Positions 42,301 through 53,665 of a stretch of DNA of 64,000 bases are shown piece after piece (position 1 is the first letter of the stretch; each line of letters begins with the position of its first letter). Source of the stretch: Eudorina sp. 2006-703-Eu-15 (taxonomy: Eukaryota > Chlorophyta > Chlorophyceae > Chlamydomonadales > Volvocaceae). A program made the translations under genes and the position numbers. A model generated the notes under the pieces. The model made no database searches and was not told where the DNA came from. It was given only the letters and a program-made list of their open reading frames with translations. Location: the NCBI GenBank assembly GCA_003117195.1, contig BDSI01000087.1:220561-284560 (forward strand), written 5' to 3'.

Positions 42301-43373
42301 GAAGGGCGACCCGGGATCAGCGTGGCCTGCTGCCTTAAACCCAGGCAACTGCGCACAGGTCGCGGAGTTCCCGACGCCGAAGACGTGACTAGAAGAGAAC
42401 TGAGCCGCGAGACTTGTGTGTGTGTGTTTAAGAAGACGCCCACCCATAACGTGTGCTTGTGTATGCCGCCACCCGCCAGCGGCCCAAGGTCCAATCGTCA
42501 AGCTACGCGTCAGGGCATGGAGACTGGGCGAGCTCCATGGCCTGTTCTCCAGACCCGCCGCGAATCCAGAATAACCCAGAAAAGGATGGCCCGCATCTGG
42601 GGCTGCTTCATCTGGGTTTGGTTCAAGATCCACTGCCCCCCCCGCCCCCGCGCCCGCAGGCTGGATGTGATGGCTGCGCCGCACCGACGCGCCTCGCGCA
42701 TCTCTGGACCGGAGCTGACCCACCGACCCGCGCGCCGGCGAGCCGGTGCGCAGTAGCACCCACCATCGCAAATGATCGACCCCTCCTCCGACAGATCTGC
42801 CCACGTGATGAGGCCCTTGTACTCCACGTACAGCACTTTGGTGCCCGGCACCAGGAAACCCGCGTCCAGGAGCGTCCGCAACGTGATGGCGCCCGCGGGC
42901 CGCTTCGGCGCCGCCTTCCCCTTGGCAGTGCTCGCGGCCGGGGGGCGCGGCGGCGCCGGCGCACGGGCCGCGGGGCCTGCTGGGAACGGGAGAGCGGCCG
43001 CGGGGGCTCCAGACGAGGCTATGACTGGGCCACGCGACGAGGAGGGCTTGGCGACGACGGGCCCCGGGGGCCCAGATGGGGGCTCCGAGCCACGGAATTT
43101 CGCACTGGCTGCGGCCTGCGTAGGGAAAGTCACGCACAGCGTGTTGGCGCGTTGGATTGGGGGCAGCCGTCGGCCTCCCGCCAACAGTTACGGTAACGAA
43201 CCAAGAGAGACCCGAGACACGACCTGCTGGATGAGGCGCCCCTCATCGTCTGTATCTGTACCGCTGTCGTCCGCATCGTCCGCAGGTCGCCCGTGAACGG
43301 GCTGCGCCGAAGTTGGGTGGCCAAGGCCGCCAGAGTCAGGCTGCTGGCGCTGCCTTGACGCTGTATCCGCCAT
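36342..43373 (-). CDS. MPND: MPND-like protein: RAMA domain + MPN/JAMM domain
   Basis: Exons (minus): 43373-43224, 43115-42764, 42265-42160, 41852-41674, 41324-41221, 40706-40549, 39947-39499, 39117-38894, 36725-36342; 701 aa, all phases match. Residues ~127-203 are a RAMA domain ([49 protein letters not shown]), a module linked to DNA-methylation sensing. A nuclear-localisation-like PPRKRQR follows in exon 5. Residues ~344-510 are an MPN domain ([66 protein letters not shown]). The RAMA+MPN pair is diagnostic of MPND. The JAMM signature HSHP...PSxxD reads RSHP...PNALD: the first metal His is Arg and the Ser is Asn, while the Glu, second His and Asp remain. Deubiquitinase activity is therefore doubtful. 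The C-terminus is acidic ([16 protein letters not shown]). It shares a 381-bp divergent region with the next gene. Confidence 0.87.
37097..37130. repeat. GCTA microsatellite
   Basis: Eight AGCT/GCTA tetramers in tandem, inside the same intron of the MPND-like gene. Confidence 0.9.
37370..38886. repeat. 1.5-kb 12-bp minisatellite in intron 8 of the MPND-like gene
   Basis: About 125 copies of CCATCCAACCCT (plus strand) with A/G/C substitutions at one position (CCAACC, CCAGCC, CCGACC) and occasional CCGCCACC units. It lies within the 2.17-kb intron 38893-36726. Because 12 is a multiple of three, several frames stay open on both strands. They give long false proteins (TLHP-, GWME- and GLDG-type repeats) with no start context or conservation. 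Confidence 0.95.
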
Positions 43374-43754
43374 TATAAATCTTGTTTGTTGTAAAACAAA
43401 AGTTGTGTGGGAAGTCCGACTCTAGTCCTGGACGGTTCCAGGCTGCGTGCAACGAGTTTTGCGGCACGGCCCGGTATTGAATACAATTTTGATGCAGGTA
43501 ATCAACTCATCAATACTATGCAATTTGCGGACACTGCACCGGCTGGTAAGATCTTTATTGAAAGTACAACCACCTGAACGGTTGTTGTCAAGGTTGTCAC
43601 ACGGAACCAGTTTCAACGTTTTAATATATAAGGAGATTACAGATATATTGAAATGCGCCTCAGAGACCAACAATTTAAGCGTCCGTCTTGGCAACTGCCG
43701 AAGTTGCATCCCCGGCTCGTCGCGTCTGCAGCGAGGCTGGCGGCAGTAACGGCT
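43374..43754. promoter_or_regulatory. Divergent (bidirectional) promoter region, MPND-like / gene F
   Basis: The start codons of the MPND-like gene (minus, 43373) and gene F (plus, 43755) face away from each other across 381 bp. The region is AT-rich compared with its flanks, as expected for a promoter in a GC-rich genome. No other gene fits between. Confidence 0.55.
43625..43631 (+). promoter_or_regulatory. TATA box candidate for gene F
   Basis: TATATAA. Transcription should begin about 25-30 nt downstream, near 43653. That makes an ATG at 43653 too early and supports the ATG at 43755 as the start of gene F. Confidence 0.4.
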
Positions 43755-46653
43755 ATGGCGCAAGCTTCAAGTGCAGTGTCGACTTCGGGAGCTGATGCGG
43801 CCGGGGCCCGGCCCAAGGGCCGCCCCGCAGCGGCGCCCACGTACCCAGAGCGTGTGTCAGCGGTCCTTGAGCACCTGGAGGCTCATCCCATGCGGATACA
43901 GTCAATACCCATGGTACGCCATCTCTGACGGGCGTTGCAGTCGCCCCCGCGTGTCCCTGCCGCCCTCGCACGTGATAAGCTTTCAAGCGGATGGGGAGGC
44001 GGACGTCCGATCCGGTCGCACCGCCCCCGGGTGCATCGGCGGGTGCGCGGAAGCGCATCGCGTGGAGGGTTCGTCCCGATTGGGATCAAAGGAAATATAG
44101 CAGCAGCAATTACAGAAACCAGGACCTGCGGGCGACATGGCCGCACCTGCGTGGATCGTCCCGGTCAATGCCTTAGGCACGCGACGTTCATTTGCTCCAT
44201 CATGACCCCTGGCCCTTACAGGTTCCTTGCTTCGCTGTTGCTTGCTTTGTTTCCCCTTGCTGTTCCTTGCTTTGCTGCCCCTTGCTGTTGCTTGCCCGCC
44301 GCCCCTTGCTGTTGCTTGCCACCAAGGGTGTAGGAGGTCAGGCAAACAGGTCAAAGGGGGGGAGGGGTCCCTGCAACCCGCCTATCCTATTCCACGCGCC
44401 CAAGGAAACAGCACCGCCACCGACCCCTGCCTGCGCGGACCTCCCGCCGCGCCGCGCCATCGACGCTGCGCAGTGCGGACCCCGGGTCGTTGCGCGCAGG
44501 TGTACGAGGCGGACGTGTCCTCGGCGCACCTGCCGACTGCCGTACAGGGTCTGACGCCCGCTGACGTCATGCCACCGCCGTCGCAGCGGCGGGGCGCCGA
44601 CCCGGTTGCCGCGGAGCACTTTGCGCGCGTGGTGGCGGGGCTGCTGTACACTGCGTGCGGGTGCGTGTGCATGCGTGTGCGTGTGCGTGTGCGTGCGTGC
44701 GGGGTGCGGAATGGGGTGCGTTCGAGGGTTGGTGGCATCGCCGCCGTCGAGTCCGGTGACGCTCGCCTCACCTTGATGGTTAGTCAGACACACGGGGCGG
44801 GCCCTGGCCATGGCAGTGTCTGGTGTGGCGTGGCATCTTGGGGCGGGACGCCTGTCCGCCCTTCCTGTCCTGCAAAATCCTTGGGCTCCAAGACGCACTC
44901 CTTGCTTACGGGTCACTCCAGGGCTTGGTTTGCATGCGCGTCTCTCCTTCGGGGCAGCCGGACTGTTTTGATCCGGACACGGCGACATATCCGACGTTGA
45001 TATGGCCCCGTTGCGGCGGCGCGTCGGGCCTACGGGATTCCTACCACGTAGCCACGGCTGTTGTCATCCGTACCTGCCGTACCAGCAGCCAGCCATCGCG
45101 CCCTGCGTGTTACCGAACACACCGGGGGGAAGATGGCGTCGTTCGGCGGTCCGGGATTTCGCTAAACCCCCAACGTAACTCCCACTCGTGCTTGTAAGGC
45201 GGCATCCTAGCAGCGGTCCCACACGAGCCCAACGCGCTCGTGCCCACGCGCCCCCGCCCGCCCGGGTCTCTTCCCCGCCCTGCCTCAAAAAGGGGCCTCG
45301 ACCAGGCCCACAACCTGATCACGCCGCTGTGCTGGGGTGCGCCCACGCACTACGCGGGGAAGCCCATCCCGGGCAGCCCCGCCGCGCAGGACGCCGCCTA
45401 CGTTCACGCTTTGGTGCACCACAGGGAGGTGCGTGGTGGTGGTGCAGGACGGGCCATTGGGCATTCGGGGTCGGCACGGCGTGGGTTTGGCGGGGAGGCA
45501 AACGCAGACCGCAGACCAGCCGGAGGCCGACCACATTCGCATTCAATGTTCCACCGCTGCATCTTTTTGTACTGCACTCAGTTACGTCATGTGTTTCCTG
45601 CTGTGGGTGCTTGGCCTCCAACCTGTCCTTTGCTTTCAAGGGTCTGAACGACGGCGAGTTCGGGTCCGGCTTTTCAAACGCCAACTACTGTGAGTCGGGG
45701 GCGGCTCGGGTCAGCCGGCTGGTTCGAGTGGACATGCGCGCACGCACTGCTCGCAGCGCGACGACGGGAGCCCGGCTGCGGGTCTGAACGGTCGAGGTCG
45801 GGTGGCCACACGAGGAGGTGTCGGAACCCAGCTGCGCATATCTACTTCCGATCACGCACGCGACTGCGCGACCCCAGCTGCGCATCCCTACTTCCGATCA
45901 CACACGCGACTGCGCGACCCCAGCTGCGCATCCCTACTTCCGATCACACACGCGACTGCGCGACCCCAGCTGCGCATCCCTACTTAAGATCACACACGCG
46001 ACTGCGCGACCCCAGCTGCGCATCCCTACTTAAGATCACACACGCGCGCGCGGGCGACCACCTGCCGACGACCTTGGCTCTGGCCGCAGCGCAGTTTGAA
46101 TATGTCCACCAATTTCCTATACCCCGCCTCCGTGCGCATCCTTTCGGCCATTCGCTTCACGCGCACGTGCGTAGCCCACCTGCCGGCGTTCGCACTCTGT
46201 TTTACCCTGGCCATCTGGGTCGCATCTACCTTCATCCTCCTCACCCTGCCAAGGATTGTCGATCGTTCTGGTCGCATCCCGACCTAGTCCCATCCCATCC
46301 CAGCCCAGCCCAGCCAACCTTGTCCTATCCCATACATGTCCCTGTGTCCTCGGCTGGTTGGCTGTTGCCCTCCAACGCGTGGATTGCCCGCAGGGTACGC
46401 CGCCACGGGGCCCCACCCGGTGCAGCGCCGCGTGCTGGAGGCCATGCGCCGCCACGCCGCCGGCGACCCGCGGCTGACGCAGCTGGCGGCCAACCACGGC
46501 GAGGCCTTCTCGCCCGCCAAGTGGGTGGCGGTGTGCGGCGAGGCGGCCCGCGGCGGCGACGCGGCGCTCACGAGGTGGTGTGAGGCGGTGATGGCGGAGG
46601 AGTTCCGGGGGCTGCTGGAGCACTGCTACGGCCGCCTGGCGGCTGCAGCATGA
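43755..46653 (+). CDS. Gene F: conserved protein of unknown function (HRE...N-x-YW type)
   Basis: Exons: 43755-43913, 44500-44654, 45293-45428, 45641-45689, 46394-46653 (phases 0, 2, 0, 1), 252 aa. The N-terminus is Ala/Ser-rich, then TYPERVSAVLEHLEAHPMRI. Conserved-looking core: AGLDQAHNLITPLCWGAPTH, YVHALVHHREG, GFSNANYWYAATGPHPVQ. Bacterial and plant proteins that I recall share an H-x-x-x-HR-E ... N-x-x-YW ... G-x-HPV pattern, with no established activity. The C-terminal ~70 residues are helical (LTQLAANHGEAFSPAKWV, CEAVMAEEFRGLLEHCYGRL). The ATG at 43755 (GCTATGGCG) is chosen because of the TATA position. An in-frame ATG at 43653 would add 34 mostly basic residues that could act as a targeting peptide. 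The Trp codon split by intron 4 (T|GG) supports that junction. Confidence 0.75.
45846..46045 (+). repeat. 46-bp minisatellite, ~4.3 copies, in intron 4 of gene F
   Basis: The unit begins GATCACACACGCGACTGCGC; copies start at 45850, 45896, 45942 and 45988, with a partial copy at 46034. The last copies change TTCCGATC to TTAAGATC. No spacers, so it is not CRISPR-like. Confidence 0.9.
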
Positions 46654-47330
46654 CGCACAGGCGACAGGACGGGGCAGCGGGCGTCAGTTGTGGCAGTTGG
46701 AGCAGCAGCGGCCAAGGGATTCGGGGCTATGGGGCTGTGTTGGTGGGGTGAGGGAAGGTGTTGGGGTTATGGGCGATGGTGATCGCAGGCAGGGCCGCAC
46801 GCAAGTGTCGTCGATCCCTGAGGTACGGTGTTGCATGTTCCAATGGCAACGCGGGTGGCGAGCTGACCACCAGGCGCCTGGGAGACGTACACCAGCGCGG
46901 TTCCGGAGGCGAGGCGCGGCCTCGCGGCGGATGCCTGCCTGCCTGCCTGCCTGCCTGCCTGCCAGCTGCCACTGAAGATTCGGGCGTGGGAGCGCACCTG
47001 TTACGTGCCTGCACCAAGGCTATTAAAGAGGGCACCAAGGGTATTAGAGAGGTACTGTGTGCGTGAGATGCCGGATGGCTGGCGCCATGGCAAAAGGGTG
47101 TGAGGTACGTGTGCACATCGCGGCGACGACGTCTGGGGATGGGTGGGTTGCGCGTTTGCCGTATGGTTCGATGTATTTGTGTACCGACATCGATTGGGAC
47201 GGATCCGTGGCTTGCTAAGAGGTGTACGGCAAGGTGCAGAGATGCATCCGGGACACGAGCCGGGCCCGGGTTGTCGCGGGTCTGTAGCTGCTTGCGGGAG
47301 CTCAGGAAGCGATATGTAGATAGCCGTACC

Positions 47331-47335
47331 TGTAA
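47331..47335 (+). terminator. TGTAA poly(A) signal candidate for gene F
   Basis: First TGTAA seen downstream of the gene F stop, 678 nt away; long 3' UTRs are usual in volvocine algae. Confidence 0.3.
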
Positions 47336-47762
47336 GGTTATGTAGGTAGCTGTATCTGTACGATTTGTAGGTTGTCGTGCCTGTATGGTATGTAGGCTGC
47401 GGTGCCTGTACGGCGTGCAATAGTGCGCCAGCGCGTCTTCAGCCACACCACACGCCGCACCCGCATGTGGCGCGGGCGCCGCTCTGTCCTTCGGGCGCCG
47501 CTGCGCCTCTTGCATGCCACACACACTCCTGCCTTGCCTGCCGACGAACACACAGACATCACCACTCGTGGCTCTTGGCCATGGAGCAGCGCATGTTCGT
47601 CTTGACGGCAGCTACGGTGAACAAATGAAGCGCCCTGTTGTTGGGATGCGGGGTCGTGCCATGTGAGTGTCCTAGCTGGGTTGCACATAACCTGCGGGTT
47701 GTGTGCGGCCAGGTAAAGCAGGGTGAAAGCCGGCGACCCGCGTAAGCAGGCGTAACAGCTGG

Positions 47763-47793
47763 CCGATGACCCGTGGGGTCCCCCGTAACATCA
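47763..47793. repeat. Dispersed ~31-bp repeat, copy 2
   Basis: Match to 27822-27852 around GATGACCCGTGGGGTCC; see that entry. Confidence 0.5.
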
Positions 47794-49218
47794 TTCGCAA
47801 CAGCTGGCGGCACCTGTGACGTAATCGGTGGCCGTGGCCCTTGTACCCCAGGGCCCTAGAAGGGGTCTGCAGCTGCGTTATTCGCTTGTGCTGGTGCATC
47901 TTACTACTGGTGCTGCGATTGAGGCCGGAATTATGTTTGACTTGTCTTGGGGCTGATGGCGGAGCTTCACGGCCTGGTCTAAGCCCGTGTGCGAGCTCGC
48001 ACAGCCATCCGTCGCACGTTGGAAACTTGGAATGCCGGCAGGGGCGCCGGTCGCGTGCGAAGACGGGGATTCGTGTCACGCAGGTCGCCGGGTGTGTTTG
48101 GCTGGCAGCCGGCGACAACTTGGGACGTGGCAGTGCATGGCGCTACAAGCAAAACTGGAATGGCGGAGGCTGCTGCTGCAAACCCGGCGGGATGCGCTGC
48201 GCCTCCAGAGCTAAGCGAACCAGCGCTCGCTTTCACTTTAACGCCTGCAGGCTTTGACGTCCGAGCCGTTCTCTGGACGTGCGGGTGCGGGGTATGGAGG
48301 GTTGGAAGTTGGCGGGGATTACATGGCTGGCCCTTTCAGACGGGTACGCCATGACTACGGCCCACTGCCGGGGAAGGGGATGGGTTTCATGTCGTAGGTG
48401 GGTGGCTCGCTGATAGGGGCGCCTGTGTGGCTGACTCCCCATGAGTGGGCCTACGCTTTTGCCTTCGACTGGTTGGTTCCCATGGCCGTGGGGTTCCTTA
48501 GTAATGCTCGCCTCTTCCCTGCCCTTCGGTGCGCTAGGGTCCGGTCGCAGAAGCGCAGGTTGTGTTCTGTCTATCTTCCTCAGCAGCGGTGCCGCACAGA
48601 TGCCAAGGAGAACGACCTCATTATGGCGGATACGGTACCAAAAGGGGGCAGGCCTGTCGTTTACGGCACTCGCGACAAGACGGGACAGGACCGTAATGGA
48701 CCCACTGAAATGACGACTATAGGGTAACAGTAAACTAGACGCAGCGGGATCCGGAAGGTTACGTAGCGATGCTAGGCGATGCAACCAGGGCTGCCCCACC
48801 GTTGCGGGTTACGACGTGTTACGACCTTGCATCACATTACATCGCTTCGCGAGCATCTGCGCCAGTTGCACTTTACTCATTTATTAACTAAAGACTTGGA
48901 AGACTAACCATTTTCTTTGGCTATTCGTGTTTTGCCCAGAGGAGGGCAACCGTTACCTGTCAGAAGACGGTACACTTACTGTAAGCGTAGGGTTATATGT
49001 CTAAAACGTGGGTCTTTTAATCGACGCACGTACAGCTTTCTAGATCTTGCTGTAAAGTCAACGATCGTCGTGCTCCGCAAAGGTTTCCGTAATGAACCTG
49101 ACTGCTACTGACGTTTCGACCTTTGCCGCTATCCGGGCTATCATATGGTGTAGCTTGATCCTGTAGTAAGCAGCGTAACACGACAGCAAGACCTGACCTT
49201 TTGAGAGGGCCCACATCG

Positions 49219-52200
49219 ATGGCGCACAACCCGGCCAACGCAGTGGATTATGGCAGGCAACGTGCGCTGCTCCAAAGCGCCCAGACTCTTGTTACAGAGC
49301 TGCGGGCGCTGCCGCTTGACCCCGCGACGACGCGGGCCAGTTACCCGCGGATGTTCGAACTGGTGCGCCTGGTCAAGCGCTACAGCGAAGCCACGGCAGC
49401 GCTGCCTCCCGGCGAGGCGCGCGCCATGTGGGAGCAGCGAGGACAGTGGCTCCAAGAAGAGTAAGTAACGGTCCAGACCGTGCCGTACCTCGGACACGCC
49501 AGCACCCTCTCGTCCTTCCCCCTGTCCACAACGCGGCTTGCCCCGCGACCAGCTCGACCTGCCACGCATGCTCCAGCCCCTCCCTTTCTGGTGCCTCTCC
49601 GGCCCACCCAGGCGCAGGCAAACTCCCCGCCTCAGGGTTGGCTGGCTTGCGTGTTTGATCCGCTCTTTCTGCACCATCTCTCAACACATCCAACCGCAGC
49701 ACCATCGTGTGCCCACACGTGCGCCTTAATGCGCCCCGTCAGGGTTGCGGGCCTGGCCCAGGAACGGATCTACTCCCCCGAACAACAGCAGTACTGGCTC
49801 AATCTGCTGTTGCTGCTGTTCGCCGGGGCGGAGGCGTGTGACCGGGCGCTGAGGGACAAGGTGCGGACGGGGCGCGGGCAGCCGGGATGTGGAGGTGCAG
49901 GCGGAAGGAGCTGGCATGTGGCGATGCGGATGGAACAGGGCGGACTCCCCTCCCAATGTGCCATACCCCCCTCCCCTCCCGGTCGGCCCTCCCCGCAGCT
50001 GGAGCTGGAGCTGGCAGCGCAGACCCACACCCGGCAGGTGGCGGAGCTGCAGGAGCAGCTGCGGGCGGCGAGGGCGGAGGCGGAGCAGGCGGCGCAGGTG
50101 GGAGGGGCCGTAGCGAAGGAACCCACGTACCCGCCCGACCCAAACCAGCGGCACTTGTGTACATCTATTGTGTCTTCTGTTGTGCCTTGTAATCTGCAAG
50201 CATCGTGAAAGATCTACTGTGCAAGCATCGTGAAAGATCTACTGTGCAAGCATAGTGGAAGATCTTTTGTGCAACAAGTATAGAGGAAAGGTGTTTTGTT
50301 GGCTTCCAACAGGGGGCGCGCCCCCAACGATTGCCCTGTGCGCTGGGGTCCCAGCCGCGCGAACATGCAACCCACCGACCCCACCGGGGGTCACCCGCCG
50401 GATGGTCTCCTCCTCGCACGGCCCCTCCTCCTCGCACGCCCTCGACGGCAGCACACAGGCTGTGGCCCCTTCCGTTGTCGCTCACTCCGCCTCCCGCGCC
50501 CCCCCTCTTGATGCAGCGCACGGCGGTGCCCCCCGACCTGGCTGAGGAGCTGTTGGAGCTGCGCTCCAAGGTGGCGGTGCTGGGGGCGGAGCTGGACAAG
50601 GGGAGGGGCGAGGTGGCGGCGGCCCAGCAGCAGATGCAGGTGGGGGGGCGCGGCGGCAGAGGGGGCGGGGGCGTGGGAGGACGCGGGGGCGGTTAGGCAG
50701 GAGGCAGGCGGGTGGCGCGGGGGACGGAGGGAAGACTCACGGGTCGAAACGCCCCCTGAAGGGCGCTTGGCCCACTCCGTACAGCGCATACCTGCGTGCC
50801 TACTTGAAGTGCATTAGGGCTCACCCCGGGTCGGGCCGGTGGCTCGCCGCCCGGGGCTGGGGCTGGGGCTGTGTGCTCATCTCTCGCAAGGTGTGCACCG
50901 CTTCCGCGGCTGCCTTGCGGGGTGCGCATGCCGTCGGTCTGCGGCGGTCGCGTCCACCGTCATCGTGTTCCAACGCACCGGGTACCTGATGATGCGCTGC
51001 GCACCTGGCATCTGGGTCCGGTCGGATCGGGTCGCGCCGCGCCGCGTCGGGTCGGGTCGGGTCGGGTCGGTTGGATCTCTTGCCTCGAAAGCGCGCTCAA
51101 CCCCTGACGCCCGACACATCCACCTTTTGCTTTTCTTTTAGAAACCCTCGAAACATCCACCCCCGACCAATCCAACGCACGGCACCTCCAAACCCCGGCC
51201 GCTGTCGCCGCAGCTTCTGGTGGCGGAGCGCGACTCGCTTCGGCAGCAGACCGACGGCCTTCGGTCGGAGCTGGCGGCGGCGCAGAGCTCCGCGGCCAGT
51301 CGTCAGGAGGTGATCCAGCAGCTGATGCAGCGGACGGAGGCCTCCACCCACCAGGGCCAGGCGGCGGCGGCGGAGCTGAGCAGGCTGCAGGTGGGGGCTG
51401 GCAGGGAGGCATAGCGGGAGAGGGGCATGCGAAGGTGGTAGGCGGTCTGTTGCTGCGGCGCTGCCACTCGCGCAAAGGTCCAGCGAAGAAAGGGGCGGGG
51501 GGGGGAGGGGGCGGGGGAATGTGGGGAATGAGTATACAGAAATTGTTGGAGGTGGCGGCGGGAAGGGGAGGGGGCTGAAAAACCAAGGACAGGGCCAGGG
51601 GGAGAGGGCGGGATTGCGGTCGGGGGAGAGGTGGAGAGGAGGCCATCAGGCAGAAGGCGTTACCCGGATGTACGGGGGAGGCATGAAGGGATGCTGACAT
51701 CGAACTGGGCGGGAATGGAGGGGTGGAAGGGTTTCCAGGGGGGGTCTTGATGCGGCGTCGATCTAGATGTTTCTGTAATCGACAGCTCTGTAACAGAACC
51801 GGCCTGGGCTGCTCGCCGCCGTACCGCAACCGCCGCAACCGCTGTGTGCCGCAGGTCCACTGCCGTACGCTCAGCGTGAACCTGGAGACCAATGCCAAGG
51901 TACGGTGGGGTGGGCGCGTGTGGGGGTGTGTGCGTGTGTGGGGGTGCGTGTGGGGGGGTGTGCGTGTGTGGGGGTGCGTGTGGGGGGGTGTGCGTGTGTG
52001 GGGGTGCGTGTGGGGGTGTACGTGTGTGGGGGTGCGTGTGTGGGGGGGTGCGTGTGTGGGGGTGCGTGTGGGGGTGGGTGCGTGTGGGGACGCACGTGAG
52101 GGATCGGCGCATCATGAGGAGGTCGGGCCCCGGGTGGTTCTGGAGGTCGGTCCCCTCCTGGGGCCGGCGGCAGCGCGTAGCACCGGCACCAGCATCACCC

Positions 52201-53432
52201 ACCCACCCACCCACCGGCGGCGACACACACGCCGCGGGTACGGCACCGTACCTGCCGCATGCTACGTCCGCACCGGATCGGGACGGCCGACCGCAGAGGG
52301 CGTGAGCCGGCATCGCCCGACCCTCGCCCGCTCCCGAGTTGTGCTCTTGTATGTTTCCGCACCCGGGGTTGCTCGTGTTCTCGTTGGTCGTTTGCCGTTA
52401 CTAGTTAAGTCGTTCCCCCGCCAGGTGATAGGGAAGCGCTTAGGGCTGGGTGGTGAGCTGGCATCGCCGGACTCCTCCGCCTCTCTTGGGCGTTGTGCTC
52501 CTTGATGTTTTCGCCCCCGGGGGCTACTGGCGTTCGTCGTTCCTCGTTCGTTGTCGCCGCCTGGTGCACCGGCGTCTGCGTCCTACCACCCCACAACCCC
52601 AACCCCAACCAACCCCCATCAGGTGATCGAAAAGCTCATGGAGCTGAACAGCGAGCTCATGGACAACCTCAACACGGCAACCGCCAGCGCGGAAATCAAG
52701 AGCAAACAGCAGCAACAGCAGCAGCAGCAGCAGCAACAACAACATTTGGGCGGGGGCGGAGGTGCATGGCCGGTGCCGGCGGCGGGGCCGGGTACGAGCT
52801 CGCGGCGCGCCAGCGGCTCTGGCTGCCATTACCACGACGGCGGCGGCAGCGGCAGCGGCGGCGGCGGCGCGGCGGGGGCGTCGTCGTACTTGCCGCCGAC
52901 GGTTGTGGGCCCGGCGGCATCTTTAGCGGACGCGGGCATCCCGAAGGTGCCGTCACGCAACGGCTTCTATGGCGCTGGAACCGGCGCGAGCACTAGTACG
53001 GCACCGCCGGCGGCGGCGGCGCCGATGGCGAACGGCGGGGTGGCGGCGGCGGCGACGGCGGGTGGCATTCCGCGGGTGGCGTCGCGGAACGGGGAACCTG
53101 CTTCGTTGACAGAGGCGTTTGCAATGTTTTTGAAGGACGAGACGCCGCCCAAACCCGCGACCGCGGATGTGCTGGCGGCGCCGCCGCCGCTGCCGACGTC
53201 GGCACCGGTGGCGGCGGTTCGGAACACCCACGCCGCCAGTGGAGGTGGAGGCGCTCCGGGCAAGGGCCGCGGGTTTGGGCTGATGAATGTTGTGCGTTAC
53301 GTGGCGGGGTCGGACCGGTCTGCGCAACAGGGCCAAGGTCCGGGTGGCAGGACGGGGGCAGGGCCGGGGGAAGCGCCACCGCTGCATGGGGTGTCGACGG
53401 GGACGCACGCGACGGGTGCAGCAATCGCGTAG
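49219..53432 (+). CDS. Gene G: coiled-coil protein with low-complexity C-terminus
   Basis: Exons: 49219-49460, 49743-49860, 49999-50097, 50517-50639, 51214-51390, 51855-51899, 52623-53432 (phases 2, 0, 0, 0, 0, 0), 537 aa. Not assigned to a family. Residues ~50-300 are predominantly helical with heptad-like patterns: YWLNLLLLLFAGAEACDRAL, RQVAELQEQLRAARAEAEQA, LLELRSKVAVLGAELDKGRG, ERDSLRQQTDGLRSELAAAQ, VIEKLMELNSELMDNLN. A Gln run follows at ~297-308, then Gly/Ala/Ser/Pro-rich sequence with a repeated motif GIPKVPSRNG (~373) and GIPRVASRNG (~416). No signal peptide or membrane segment. A scaffold or cytoskeletal role is only a guess. The start at 49219 (ATCGATGGCG) is the best-context Met; 49201 is in frame upstream. 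TGTAA lies 170 nt after the stop. Confidence 0.75.
51905..52090 (+). repeat. GTGTGTGGGGGTGC minisatellite in intron 6 of gene G
   Basis: G/T-rich tandem array of about 30-bp composite units of GTGTGTGGGGGTGCGTG type, starting directly after the donor at 51900. Confidence 0.85.
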
Positions 53433-53601
53433 ACAGGTAAGCGTAGAATGATTCGGAATTGTTGCACTTGTGATTATAATTTATCCGATGTTGTGGTGGC
53501 GAAATGCAAAAGGAGCTTAGCAGCGATGTTACAACGAGCTGTCGGCGCACGACAACGATGATTCGGTTAATGTTTTTCAAGGTAGAACGGAAAATACGCC
53601 G

Positions 53602-53606
53602 TGTAA
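53602..53606 (+). terminator. TGTAA poly(A) signal for gene G
   Basis: TGTAA 170 nt beyond the gene G stop and 60 nt before the next start codon, which limits where gene G can end. Confidence 0.55.
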
Positions 53607-53665
53607 TTTTCTTAGGTATGGCGCATTAGGATAGACAGTTCGCGGAAGCAAAGGGCACTACGCCG

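Larger units (their letters stand above)
46654..49218. other. Gene F 3' UTR and intergenic DNA
   Basis: No further gene could be supported. It holds a CCTG/GCCT microsatellite (~46929-46967), imperfect ~26-bp repeats of TGTAGG/GTACCTGT type (~47310-47410), the second copy of the dispersed repeat, and the 5' flank of the coiled-coil gene. Confidence 0.4.

Noticed and set aside
44823..45197. Open frame in intron 2 of gene F
   Set aside because: Joining 44654 to 45293 keeps phase and conserved core; the intervening frame has no conserved features.
45846..46045. 46-bp direct repeats considered as CRISPR
   Set aside because: Units abut without spacers, and the context is a eukaryotic intron.
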